Source: Ciceribacter thiooxidans
GTDB lineage: Bacteria; Pseudomonadota; Alphaproteobacteria; Rhizobiales; Rhizobiaceae
DNA: 64,000 nucleotides
Assembly: GCF_014126615.1 (NCBI RefSeq)
Contig: NZ_CP059897.1
Span: 372,001 to 436,000, forward strand
Reading direction: 5' to 3'
Made by a program: the position numbers and the translations under genes. This document shows, piece after piece, positions 8,483 to 17,124 of this stretch. Numbering within the stretch: position 1 is the stretch's first letter; every line of letters begins with the position of its first letter. The notes below the pieces were generated by a model that ran no database searches, was not told where the DNA came from, and was given only the letters and a program-made list of their open reading frames with translations.

Positions 8483-10105
8483 TCAATCCTTTGCGATGGC
8501 TCGGGCAAGTGCCGCGCCGACGGCGACGGCATCAAAGCGATCCCATCGGGCGGCCACATGTTGATCCGGGCGGATCAGATAGACGGCACTTCCGGCGGTC
8601 CCAAGATAGCGCTCCTGGAGCCCGCTGTCGGGAGAAGCTTCGACCGACAGGACCTTGAGCGCGACGCCATGCGCTATGAATGTCGCGGGAACGTCCGTGT
8701 TGATCGCAAGAAGCGTGAAGACACCGCCGATCAGGCGCAGCAGCCAGTCCGTGCCGACCGGTGCGTCAGGGCATGGGCTTCCAGGACGCGTCCGGGCAGG
8801 CAGACCCGGTAGATCCGGTCCATTCAACCGCGAGCCGTCGTAAGTGCAGGGTATCGAAAGCCGGCCGGAATTGACCACGGTGCGGGCAAAGGGAAGTGTT
8901 TCCGCGAGATCGAGAACCGCATTGCGGAAGAGCTTCGAAATCGCCGATTTGGGGGTGATGAAATCTGTCGACCGCGTCGAGTTGGCGATGTTCTCGTCGG
9001 CTCCGAATACGCGTTCTTCGTCATATGTATCGAGCAGAGCCGCGGGCGCTAGACCGTTGACGACGAGAGCCAGCTTCCATCCGAGATTGTCAGCATCCTG
9101 AATGCCCGAATTGGCGCCGCGTGCACCGAAGGGCGAGACCTGATGGGCAGAGTCGCCGGCAAACAGAACCGGCCCATGGCGGAATTTTGCCATGCGGCGG
9201 CACTGGAACGTGTAGATAGAGCACCAGTCGAGCTCGTATTCGACGTCGGGGCCCAGCATCGCACTGACGCGGGCCTTGATGTTCTCCGGCTCCAGTTCCT
9301 TCGCCCGGTCGATGTTCCAGCCGAGCTGGAAATCGATGCGCCAGATATCGTCCGGTTGCTTGTGCAGAAGCGCGCTGTCGCCAGACTTGAAATGCGGCTC
9401 GAACCAGAACCAGCGCTCGGTGGGGAAATCGGCCTTCATCTTCACATCGGCGATCAGGAAGTTGTCCTCGAAGACACGCCCCTCGAAGCCGAGACCAAGC
9501 ATGTTCCGGATCGGGGAGCGCGCACCATCACAGGCGACCAGCCAGTCGGCCTCGATCCGGTACGGCCCGTCCGGCGTCATGATGTCGAGGGACACGTGAT
9601 CCTGGTGGCGGGTGACGGTATCGACGCGATTGCGGCCACGGATTTCGATCGGGGCTCCCTCTTCCTGCGCCGTGACCAGGCCGTCATGAAGAAACTTTTC
9701 GAACCATGGCTGCTGCAGATTGATGAAGGCGGGGAAAGCGTGGCCGTCTTCCGGCAGGAGGTTGAACTCGTAAAGCAGCCGGTCGTCATGAAAGACCTTG
9801 CCGATGTTCCACTGTATCCCCTTCGCCAGCATGGCCTCGCCCGCGCCCAGCCGGTCGCAGATTTCGAGCGTCCTCTTGGCAAAGCAGATCGCGCGGCTGC
9901 CGAGCCCCGGCCCCTCGTGGTCGTCGAGCAGAAGGACGGGAATGCCTCGCCGGCCGAGGTCGAGTGCGGTTGCAAGCCCCACCGGACCCGCACCGACGAC
10001 GATCACCTTGTGCCGGACCGGCGTCGCCGCATCCTGGTCCGGCGATCTGACATAAGGATACAGGCGGAACGCTACCGGATAGCGCTCCGTAATAGGGTTT
10101 TCCAT
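8483..10105 (-). CDS. FAD-dependent aromatic-ring monooxygenase
   Basis: This 540-residue group-A flavoprotein hydroxylase has the FAD-binding motif VVGAGPVGLATALDLG at about residues 35-50. The second dinucleotide motif reads DWLVACDGARS, and GPVLFAGDSAHQVSPFGARGANSGIQDADNLGWKL carries the conserved GD. GGAGGGAGGAGGG precedes the ATG. It sits in the hmgA operon, so it probably supplies a dihydroxylated aromatic acid to ring cleavage, for example 3-hydroxyphenylacetate to homogentisate. It also resembles 3-hydroxyphenylpropionate hydroxylases, so the substrate is open. Confidence 0.85.
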   Translation of the reverse strand: MENPITERYPVAFRLYPYVRSPDQDAATPVRHKVIVVGAGPVGLATALDLGRRGIPVLLLDDHEGPGLGSRAICFAKRTLEICDRLGAGEAMLAKGIQWNIGKVFHDDRLLYEFNLLPEDGHAFPAFINLQQPWFEKFLHDGLVTAQEEGAPIEIRGRNRVDTVTRHQDHVSLDIMTPDGPYRIEADWLVACDGARSPIRNMLGLGFEGRVFEDNFLIADVKMKADFPTERWFWFEPHFKSGDSALLHKQPDDIWRIDFQLGWNIDRAKELEPENIKARVSAMLGPDVEYELDWCSIYTFQCRRMAKFRHGPVLFAGDSAHQVSPFGARGANSGIQDADNLGWKLALVVNGLAPAALLDTYDEERVFGADENIANSTRSTDFITPKSAISKLFRNAVLDLAETLPFARTVVNSGRLSIPCTYDGSRLNGPDLPGLPARTRPGSPCPDAPVGTDWLLRLIGGVFTLLAINTDVPATFIAHGVALKVLSVEASPDSGLQERYLGTAGSAVYLIRPDQHVAARWDRFDAVAVGAALARAIAKD

Positions 10106-10132
10106 GATTCCCTCCTCCCTCCGGGAAACGCC

Positions 10133-11083
10133 TCAGCCCTGCAGGTCCGCCCACATCTGCAGGTCGCGCTCCGCCGTCCAGATGCGCGGGTGGTCGATCC
10201 CGCGCGCTTCGTCGTAGGCGCGCGCCACATTGAACGGCAGGCAGTGCTCGTAGATCGCGTAATCCTTGAACTTCGGATCGCATTCAACGCGAACCGCATC
10301 CCAGGCTTCCTTTAGCGAACCGCCCCGCGCTGCAATCCGCACCACCGGCCGGTAGGTCGAGTCCACGAAATCCTTCGTCCGGTCGAGCGCCCCGTTTACT
10401 GCGTCGCGACCGACCACGGCGTCGCCGCGACCGGGGGCGATCGCCGCCAGATCATAGGCGCGGATCGCCTCAAGCGTGCCGCCCCAGTCGGCAAAGTGTC
10501 CGTCGCCGCAGTAGCAGGCTGAATGCGCTTCGACGATGTCACCCGTGAACATCACGTTCTGGTCCGGCACGTGGATCACAGCGTCGCCCGCCGTATGGGC
10601 GCGGCCGAGCTGGAGAATGTCGACCCGGCGTTTGCCGAGAAAGACCGTCATCTTTCCATTGAAAGTCGTGGTCGGCCAAGTTAGGCCCGGAATCGATTCA
10701 TGGCCCTCGAACAGGCGGGGAAACCGCTGGAACTCGCTGTCCCAGTCCTCCTGTCCGCGCTCGACGACCATCTTGCGCGCTGCCTCCGACATGATCACCT
10801 GGCCGGCATTGAAGGCACTGGCGCCGAGCACGCGAACGGCATGGTAGTGGGTCAGCACAACATGGCTGATCGGCTTGTCGGTGACGGTGCGGATGCAGTC
10901 GATCACCTTCCGGGCGAGACGCGGCGTCGCCTGCGCCTCGACGACCATGACGCTGTCATCGCCGATGATGACGCCGGAATTCGGGTCGCCCTCGGCCGTG
11001 AAGGCATAGAGCCCGTCGCCGATCTCGGTAAAGCTGATCTTCTTTTCAGTGAGGTCGCCCTGGGAAGCGAATGCCTTTGCCAT
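10133..11083 (-). CDS. Metallo-beta-lactamase-fold hydrolase with altered HxHxDH motif
   Basis: This 316-residue MBL-fold protein carries the first metal motif as THYHAVRV (His79 and His81). The Asp and His normally following at positions +4 and +5 are replaced by Val83 and Arg84. The later HTAGD and FTGDIVE motifs are retained, so at least part of the metal site survives. It lies between the fumarylacetoacetase and monooxygenase genes, 6 bases from the former, and is co-transcribed. Its role in aromatic acid catabolism is unknown; thioester or lactone hydrolysis is possible. Confidence 0.82.
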   Translation of the reverse strand: MAKAFASQGDLTEKKISFTEIGDGLYAFTAEGDPNSGVIIGDDSVMVVEAQATPRLARKVIDCIRTVTDKPISHVVLTHYHAVRVLGASAFNAGQVIMSEAARKMVVERGQEDWDSEFQRFPRLFEGHESIPGLTWPTTTFNGKMTVFLGKRRVDILQLGRAHTAGDAVIHVPDQNVMFTGDIVEAHSACYCGDGHFADWGGTLEAIRAYDLAAIAPGRGDAVVGRDAVNGALDRTKDFVDSTYRPVVRIAARGGSLKEAWDAVRVECDPKFKDYAIYEHCLPFNVARAYDEARGIDHPRIWTAERDLQMWADLQG

Positions 11084-11089
11084 GGATGT

Positions 11090-12115
11090 CTATCCTTGCT
11101 GATGTTCAAGCTTTGTGACGGTTTGCTCGATGGCGCCGAAGATGGAATTTCCGCTCTTGTCCTTCATTTCGATGCGCACAGTGTCGCCGAACCTCATGAA
11201 GGGGGTCTTGGGCCTGCCGCTCTCGATCGTCTCGATCATGCGGATTTCGGCAATGCAGGAATAGCCGGCACCGCCTTGCGAAACCGGCTTTCCGGGACCG
11301 CCGCCCAGCTTGTTGGAGACGGTGCCGGAACCGATGATGGTGCCGGCGACAAGCGATCGAGTCCCCGCCGCATGGGCGATCAGTTGACCAAAATCAAAGG
11401 TCATGTCGATGCCGGCATTGGCGCGACCGAAGGGCTTGCCGTTGTAGTCCACTGAAAGAGGCAGATGGAGCTTGCCGCCGTCCCACGCTTCGCCGAGTTC
11501 ATCCGGTGTCACGGCGACCGGCGAGAATGCCGAGGAAGGCTTGGACTGGAAGAAGCCGAACCCCTTGGCCAGTTCGGCCGGGATAAGGCCCCGCAGCGAC
11601 ACATCGTTGGCCAGCATCACCAAACGGATCGCACGTCTCGCCTCTTCTGTCGAAACACCCATGGGGACGTCATCGACGATAACCGCGACTTCGCCCTCCA
11701 AGTCGATGCCGAGGCCTTCGTCTTCGGGCATGAAGATGGGTGCGCGTGGGGCGAGGAAACTGTCGGATCCGCCCTGATACATCAGGGGATCGGTCCAGAA
11801 TGTCTCCGGCATTTCCGCGTTGCGCGCTTTCCTCACCAGTTCGACATGGTTCACATAGGCCGAACCATCCGCCCATTGGTAGGCGCGCGGCAGCGGTGAG
11901 GCCGCATCATGCTCGTGGAAGCGTGTGAAGGGTTGCGAGCCGGTCTCCAGGCCTTCCGCGACGCGCTCAAGGCGCGGCCCGACATGGGCCCAGTCGTCGA
12001 GAGCCGCCTGCAGGGTGCGAGCGATATGACCGACTTCCGAACAGCGCGTGAGATCCCTGGAGACGACGACAAGTTTGCCGTCGCGCGTGGAGTCCTTCAA
12101 GGTGGCAAGCTTCAT
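11090..12115 (-). CDS. Fumarylacetoacetate hydrolase-family protein, probable fumarylacetoacetase
   Basis: This is the likely last step of homogentisate degradation, splitting fumarylacetoacetate to fumarate and acetoacetate. At 341 residues it is of the short bacterial type, opening MKLATLKDSTRDGKLVVVS. The FAH fold is shown by EGEVAVIVDDVPMG (metal-binding acidic residues) and by VAGTIIGSGTVSN with a following GGAGYSCIAE. GGAGGG precedes the ATG. It follows hmgA by 27 bases and precedes the MBL gene by 6, so it belongs to one minus-strand operon driven from the hmgA promoter. Confidence 0.88.
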   Translation of the reverse strand: MKLATLKDSTRDGKLVVVSRDLTRCSEVGHIARTLQAALDDWAHVGPRLERVAEGLETGSQPFTRFHEHDAASPLPRAYQWADGSAYVNHVELVRKARNAEMPETFWTDPLMYQGGSDSFLAPRAPIFMPEDEGLGIDLEGEVAVIVDDVPMGVSTEEARRAIRLVMLANDVSLRGLIPAELAKGFGFFQSKPSSAFSPVAVTPDELGEAWDGGKLHLPLSVDYNGKPFGRANAGIDMTFDFGQLIAHAAGTRSLVAGTIIGSGTVSNKLGGGPGKPVSQGGAGYSCIAEIRMIETIESGRPKTPFMRFGDTVRIEMKDKSGNSIFGAIEQTVTKLEHQQG

Positions 12116-12142
12116 TGTCCCTCCAACCCGGCTCGTGACCGT

Positions 12143-13506
12143 CTAATTCTTGATGCCCGGCGTGCCGTCGAACTTCTTCTCGAGGCTCTCCCAGCAGTCG
12201 ATGTAGTCATCCTGCAGCGGCGCATGCTTCGCAGCCCACTCCGTGAGATGCTGCGGGAAACGCGTCTCGAACATGAAGCTCATGGTTTCCGCCTGGAACT
12301 GCGGCACCATCGGCTCGTTCGAGCCGTGCTCGAACGCATTGCGATCCGGCCCATGCGGCAGCATGCAATTGTGCAGACTCATGCCGCCCGGCGCAAACCC
12401 CTTGGGCTTGGCGTCATAGACACCGTAGATATTGCCCATCAACTCCGACATAATGTTCTTGTGATACCAGGGGGGGCGGAACGAGTGCTCCGCCACCATC
12501 CAGCGCTCACGAAACAGCACGAAATCAATGTTGGCTGTGCCCTCCTGCCCGAAGGAGCCGTCAGAACGGTGAAGATCGACGGATCAGGATGATCGAAGAG
12601 GATCGCGCCGACCGGCGAATAGGTCCGCAGGTCATATTTGTAGGCACAGTAATTGCCGTGCCAGGCGACGATATCCAGCGGCGAGTGGTCGATATGCGTC
12701 TCATGGAACTGGCCGCACCATTTCAGAACGACGCGTGACGGCACTTCCCGGTCTTCGAAAGCGGCCACAGGGCACTTGAAATCGCGCGGATTGGCAAGGC
12801 AGTTCGCGCCGATCGGTCCGCGATTGGGGAGATCGAATTTCTGGCCGTAGTTCTCGCAAACGAAGCCGCGGCAAGGACCTTCGAGGACTTCGACACGATA
12901 GACCAGCCCGCGCGGCAGGAGCGCGATTTCCTTCGGCTCGACGTCGATCACACCGAGCTCGGTGCAGAAGCGCAGCTTGCCTTCCTGCGGCACGACCAGC
13001 AGTTCGCCATCGGCCGAGTAGAAATACTCGTCCACCATGGATTGGGTGACGAGATAAACATGGCTCGCCATGCCGGTCTGGGTGTTGACGTCACCTGCCG
13101 TCGTCACCGTGCGCATGCCGGTGACCCATGTCAGCTTTTCGTCCGCATGCGGGATCGGGTCCCAGCGATATTGCCCCAGGGAAGTCACGTCCGGCAGGAT
13201 GTGCGGGGCGGACTTCCAAAATGGCACATCGATTTTCGCAAACCGTGACGTGTGCTTGACGCTCGGGCGGATGCGGTAGCACCAGGTGCGCTCGTTCTGT
13301 CCGCGCGGCGCCGTGAAGGCCGTGCCGGAAAGCTGTTCGGCATAGAGACCATAATTGCATTTCTGCGGTGAGTTCTGACCCTGCGGCAACGCCCCGGGCA
13401 GCGCCTCGGTTTCGAAGTCGTTGCCGAAACCCGGCATGTAGCCTTCGTGCGCGCCGGAAGTGCCGAGCGCACGGGTCATGTCGGCGGCGAGCGGATGCTG
13501 GTTCAT
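12143..13506 (-). pseudogene. hmgA: Homogentisate 1,2-dioxygenase with single-base frameshift
   Basis: Homogentisate dioxygenase opens the aromatic ring to maleylacetoacetate. The upstream frame (13506 to about 12550) matches HmgA from [15 protein letters not shown] to [13 protein letters not shown]. The match then continues one frame over, from about [24 protein letters not shown] to GTPGIKN at 12143. Adding one base near 12545-12552 gives 454 residues, the normal family length. The three iron ligands of the family (His and Glu around WYHKNIMSE, His in LPHGPD) all lie after the lesion, so the upstream fragment alone cannot bind iron. It could be a true mutation or a sequencing error in a G-rich run. 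Confidence 0.9.
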
Positions 13507-13547
13507 CGTCTGCTCCGATCGGATCTGTATCTGGAGCCAGAGTAAAT

Positions 13548-13563
13548 AGTTGCATTCGCAACT
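13548..13563. promoter_or_regulatory. Candidate MarR operator between hmgA and maiA
   Basis: AGTTGC-ATTC-GCAACT is a perfect 6-bp inverted repeat with a 4-base spacer in the hmgA/maiA divergent gap, 42 bases from the hmgA start and 45 from maiA. TTGC/GCAA palindromes are typical of MarR-family sites, and a MarR gene follows maiA. This placement could control both transcripts. Confidence 0.55.
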
Positions 13564-13607
13564 TTGTCAAGGTAAAGATTGACGGAACGCAAGAAGGGGT
13601 TTCGTGG

Positions 13608-14246
13608 ATGGCCGAACACGACGTCATGCTGTTTGATTACTGGCGGTCCTCCGCCGCGTACCGCGTGCGGATCGGGCTCAACCTGCTGGGCATTTCCTAC
13701 GCCGGCGAGGCGGTCGACCTTCTCTCCGGCGCGCAGCGCGGCGAAGAGAACCTGGCGCGCAATCCGCAAGGCCTGGTACCGACCCTTTCAATCGACGGTG
13801 TCGAACTCACGCAGTCCCTGGCAATCCTCGAATATCTGAACGAGACGCGCTCCGCCGGATGGCTCCCGACCGATGCCGTCGGGAAGGCCAGAGTGCGAGC
13901 GCTGAGCTACGCCATCGCCATGGAAATCCATCCGGTCTGCAATCTGCGCGTCGCCCGCCACGCGGCCGCACTTGGCAGCACGACCATCGAGGAGTGGATG
14001 AAGCATTTCATCGCGGAAGGACTGGCGGATTTCGAGGCCATGCTGCAGCGCCAGTCGGAAAGCCGCTTCTGCTACGGCGATCAGGTGACACTCGCCGATA
14101 TCTGCCTCGTACCGCAGATCTACAACGCGCGGCGGTGGGGCGTGAACCTGGAAAATCTTACACGCACCAACACTGTTTCGGCTCGCTTGGAAGAGATCCC
14201 GGCCTTTGCGGCGGCCCATCCGGATCGCGTCCGGCCGCTGTCGTGA
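13608..14246 (+). CDS. maiA: Maleylacetoacetate isomerase
   Basis: This zeta-class glutathione transferase isomerises maleylacetoacetate to fumarylacetoacetate, linking hmgA and fumarylacetoacetase. It has 212 residues, the usual length. The N-terminal thioredoxin-like domain carries the glutathione motif YWRSSAAYRVRIGLN and the cis-proline segment GLVPTL. The C-terminal helical domain contains the family ADICLVPQIYNARR signature. The ATG at 13608 is preceded by AAGAAGGGG. It diverges from hmgA across a gap with a palindromic operator. Confidence 0.9.
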   Translation: MAEHDVMLFDYWRSSAAYRVRIGLNLLGISYAGEAVDLLSGAQRGEENLARNPQGLVPTLSIDGVELTQSLAILEYLNETRSAGWLPTDAVGKARVRALSYAIAMEIHPVCNLRVARHAAALGSTTIEEWMKHFIAEGLADFEAMLQRQSESRFCYGDQVTLADICLVPQIYNARRWGVNLENLTRTNTVSARLEEIPAFAAAHPDRVRPLS

Positions 14247-14298
14247 CTTCAGCGGCGGGCTATGGCAGGTTCGCGCCCCAGACTCATGGACAACCGGA

Positions 14299-14766
14299 AT
14301 GGCCGACCAAGAACACGACGTGGATTTCGATCTCGAACAATTCCTGCCCTACCTGTTGAACCAGGCGGCAGAGGTGACATCCCGTTCGTTTCAGGCAATC
14401 TACCGCGAATACTACGGCATGACACGCACGCAATGGCGGGTGATGGCCAACCTCGGCAAGTTCGGCGCGATGACGGCAAAAGACATCTGCGTCATTTCCC
14501 ATGTCGAGAAGACGAAGGTCAGCCGCGCGGTCTCCGCACTGGAAGCGGACGGCTTTCTCCTGCGCACGCCGAGTGAAGAGGACAGGCGGGCCGAAATCCT
14601 GAGCCTTACCGACAAGGGTCGCATCGCCTTTGCGGATCTCGGTCAGCGCGCCATCGCTTATGATCGCGATCTGCGCCACAGGCTCGGTCCGGAACTGACG
14701 ATCCAGCTCGACGCGCTGCTGAAAAGGCTGATTGCCGAAGTACCGCCCGGGCGCGACGACGAGTGA
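14299..14766 (+). CDS. MarR-family transcriptional regulator of the homogentisate genes
   Basis: This 155-residue winged-helix regulator contains the recognition region KDICVISHVEKTKVSRAVSALEADGFLLRTPSEEDRRAEILSLT, with the conserved wing DRR. It lies 52 bases after maiA in the same direction. By linkage it should repress the homogentisate genes and be relieved by a pathway intermediate, as HmgR-type regulators are. The likely site is the TTGC/GCAA palindrome at 13548-13563. The start is the ATG giving MADQEHDVDFD; the ribosome site is weak. Confidence 0.85.
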   Translation: MADQEHDVDFDLEQFLPYLLNQAAEVTSRSFQAIYREYYGMTRTQWRVMANLGKFGAMTAKDICVISHVEKTKVSRAVSALEADGFLLRTPSEEDRRAEILSLTDKGRIAFADLGQRAIAYDRDLRHRLGPELTIQLDALLKRLIAEVPPGRDDE

Positions 14767-14800
14767 TCGGACGGCACCTCCGGCCTGCTCGCTCGCGCAA

Positions 14801-15265
14801 TCAGTCTCCGAGTTCGAGGACTTCACTGTCCTTCAGCGTCCTCAGCACGAAATCAGATCGCACCTGTGCGACCTGTGGCTGGATCAGCAGGCGATCATGG
14901 ACGAAGTCCGAAAAGCGTTCGAGGTCGCGCACGCGCACGTCGAGGACGTAATCTGCGTCGCCGGACACGGAAAATGCCGACTGCACTTCCGGCTGCCGTT
15001 CCAGCCATGCCGAGAAATTCTTGTCGGTGTCCCTGTCATGCATTCGCAGGTTGACACGCACGATCGCACGTACCTTGACCCCGAGTTTCGCTGCATCCAG
15101 CCTCGCGTGATAGCCCGCGACCAGACCCGCCTCTTCGAGCGCCATCCGCCGCCTCGAACATTGCGACGGCGACAGGTTGATCAGTTCGGACAGCTGCCCG
15201 TTGGTCAGCGAGCCGTCTTTCTGCAGGGCGTGCAGAATCTGGCGGTCATGGCGGTCGATAAGCAT
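14801..15265 (-). CDS. Lrp/AsnC-family transcriptional regulator
   Basis: This is a 154-residue feast/famine regulator. The N-terminal HTH (about residues 5-50: DRQILHALQKDG...LSELINLSPSQCSRRRMALEEAGLV) is followed by a RAM ligand domain that includes VSGDADYVLDVRVRD. AGGAG precedes the ATG at 15265. It is divergent from the ThDP enzyme and aromatic aminotransferase pair, so an aromatic or other amino acid is the likely effector. A palindrome at 15333-15351 in the shared gap is a plausible binding site. Confidence 0.9.
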   Translation of the reverse strand: MLIDRHDRQILHALQKDGSLTNGQLSELINLSPSQCSRRRMALEEAGLVAGYHARLDAAKLGVKVRAIVRVNLRMHDRDTDKNFSAWLERQPEVQSAFSVSGDADYVLDVRVRDLERFSDFVHDRLLIQPQVAQVRSDFVLRTLKDSEVLELGD

Positions 15266-15332
15266 GGCGGCTCTCCTGTGTCGCGCATCATTCACGATAT
15301 GATTACACATACCATGCAGATTTGTCGTCGTA

Positions 15333-15351
15333 TTCACACATATTGTGCGAA
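15333..15351. promoter_or_regulatory. Candidate Lrp-type operator
   Basis: TTCACACA-TAT-TGTGCGAA is an inverted repeat with 7 of 8 arm positions paired, centred between the divergent Lrp gene and the ThDP enzyme. Its size and AT-rich centre suit a regulator of the Lrp/AsnC family. No other copy was noticed in the window. Confidence 0.4.
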
Positions 15352-15450
15352 CTTTCCGCCGATCGTCGTGCAAGTCGCACACCTCGTGCACAGCGCCGCG
15401 GCTATTCTCGCTTTCACGCCAAGGAGAACGGCGACGGGAGGATATCGGCC

Positions 15451-17079
15451 ATGACGCCAAAGACGGACTATGTCTATCAATCCATCGCGCGGGCGGTGCG
15501 CGACCACGACGTCGGCACGATGTTCGGGCTCATGGGCGATGCAAACCTCTTCATGGTCGACCACTTCGCGCGGGGCTGCGACGGTCGCTTCGTGCCGGCG
15601 GCCCATGAGGGGAGTTCCGTTCTCATGGCACTCGCCTTCGCCCATGTGTCGGGCGGCGTCGGCGTGGCGTCCGTGACGCATGGCCCCGCCCTCACGAATT
15701 GCGTGACGGCACTCACCGAAGGCGCGCGCGGCAATATTCCGATGGTGCTTCTGGCGGGCGATACCCCCGTCATGAATCCGCGCCACGTCCAGAGTATCGA
15801 CCAGCGCGAAGTGGTGAAGGCGACCGGTGCCGGGTTCGAGCAGATGCGCGCACCCGAAACTGCGACATACGACGTGGCGCGGGCCTTCTATCGCGCCCGC
15901 GTCGAGCGGCGCCCGATCATCCTAAACATGCCGGTCGATTTCATGTGGCACGAACACCCCTATCAACCCCATCGCTTCGAGGTGTTCGAAACGCCGGCCT
16001 ATGTTCCGGAGGGTGATGCGCTGAACAAGGCGATCGGCGTTATCGCCGCTGCCCGCCGGCCTCTGATCCTCGCCGGAGGTGGCGCTTGCGGCGCACGCGA
16101 ACAATTGATCCGGCTTGCCGACCGGCTCGAAGCACCGCTCGCCACGACATTGAAGGCAAAGGGTCTCTTCTCCGGCCATCCTTACAACATGGACATCTTC
16201 GGCACGCTCAGCACGCCAGCGGCCTATGATGTGATCGCCAAGTCCGACTGCATTCTCTGCTTCGGTTCCGGCCTGCATGATTTCACCACCGAGAAGGGCG
16301 GCCTGATGAAGGGCAAGCGGGTCGTTCAGGTCGATGTCGAACAACGCTTCATCGGCCGCAGCCTCCATCCGGATGTGGCCCTAGTGGCCGACAGTGCGCT
16401 GACCGCGGACAATATTCTCTATTGGCTCAACGAGGCGGAAATTCCGCCGAGCGGCTTCACCGGCGAACTGACACCCGAAACGCTGACGACCCATGTGCCC
16501 GGGCAGCGCGACAAAGCCGGACCGGGTTTCGTCAACTATGTCTGGGCGATGGAAGAACTCGACAAGGCGCTCCCTGATGACCGGATTCTGGTGACCGACG
16601 GCGGACGTTTCATGACCGAAGTCTGGTGCCGTATATCGGTGACCGACCCGAAGAGCTTCATGGTAACCGCCAATTTCGGTTCGATCGGGCTCGGCCTCGC
16701 AGAAGCAATCGGCGCAGGGCTCGCCGCACCCGAGAGGCCGGTCGTCCTCTTTACCGGCGACGGTGGTTTCATGATGGGCGGGATCAACGAGTTCAACACC
16801 GCTGTGCGACTGCGCCAGAACCTGATCGTCATCGTCTGTAACGATTCCGCCTACGGGGCGGAACACATCCAGTTTCTCGACCGCAAGATGGACCCCGGAC
16901 TCACCGAATTCGACTGGCCATCCTTTGCCGAGATCGCGAAGGCCCTCGGGGGCCATGGCATCGCCGTCCGCTCCGCTGACGAGCTCGGCGCCGCCATCGC
17001 CGCAATCGAAGATCGCACCCGACCCCTGCTGATCGAATTGCGGCTCGATCCGAACGACGTTCCGCGGATGCGCGTTTGA
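15451..17079 (+). CDS. ThDP-dependent acetolactate synthase/2-oxoacid decarboxylase-like enzyme
   Basis: This is a 542-residue ThDP enzyme. The catalytic glutamate sits in AAHEGSS (Glu53). The C-terminal ThDP/Mg motif begins FTGDGGFMMGG and runs to VCNDSAYG, about residues 433-470. The central domain has the AGGGACGAREQ pattern of the acetolactate synthase superfamily. GGGAGGATATCGGCC precedes the ATG. The next gene is an aromatic-type aminotransferase, so a decarboxylase acting on an aryl-pyruvate is likely (phenylpyruvate or indolepyruvate type). Acetolactate synthase or benzoylformate decarboxylase activity cannot be excluded. Confidence 0.8.
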   Translation: MTPKTDYVYQSIARAVRDHDVGTMFGLMGDANLFMVDHFARGCDGRFVPAAHEGSSVLMALAFAHVSGGVGVASVTHGPALTNCVTALTEGARGNIPMVLLAGDTPVMNPRHVQSIDQREVVKATGAGFEQMRAPETATYDVARAFYRARVERRPIILNMPVDFMWHEHPYQPHRFEVFETPAYVPEGDALNKAIGVIAAARRPLILAGGGACGAREQLIRLADRLEAPLATTLKAKGLFSGHPYNMDIFGTLSTPAAYDVIAKSDCILCFGSGLHDFTTEKGGLMKGKRVVQVDVEQRFIGRSLHPDVALVADSALTADNILYWLNEAEIPPSGFTGELTPETLTTHVPGQRDKAGPGFVNYVWAMEELDKALPDDRILVTDGGRFMTEVWCRISVTDPKSFMVTANFGSIGLGLAEAIGAGLAAPERPVVLFTGDGGFMMGGINEFNTAVRLRQNLIVIVCNDSAYGAEHIQFLDRKMDPGLTEFDWPSFAEIAKALGGHGIAVRSADELGAAIAAIEDRTRPLLIELRLDPNDVPRMRV

Positions 17080-17124
17080 CGCAGCACCCGTCATTTCCAC
17101 GAGACCAACTTTGAGGCAAACCCT

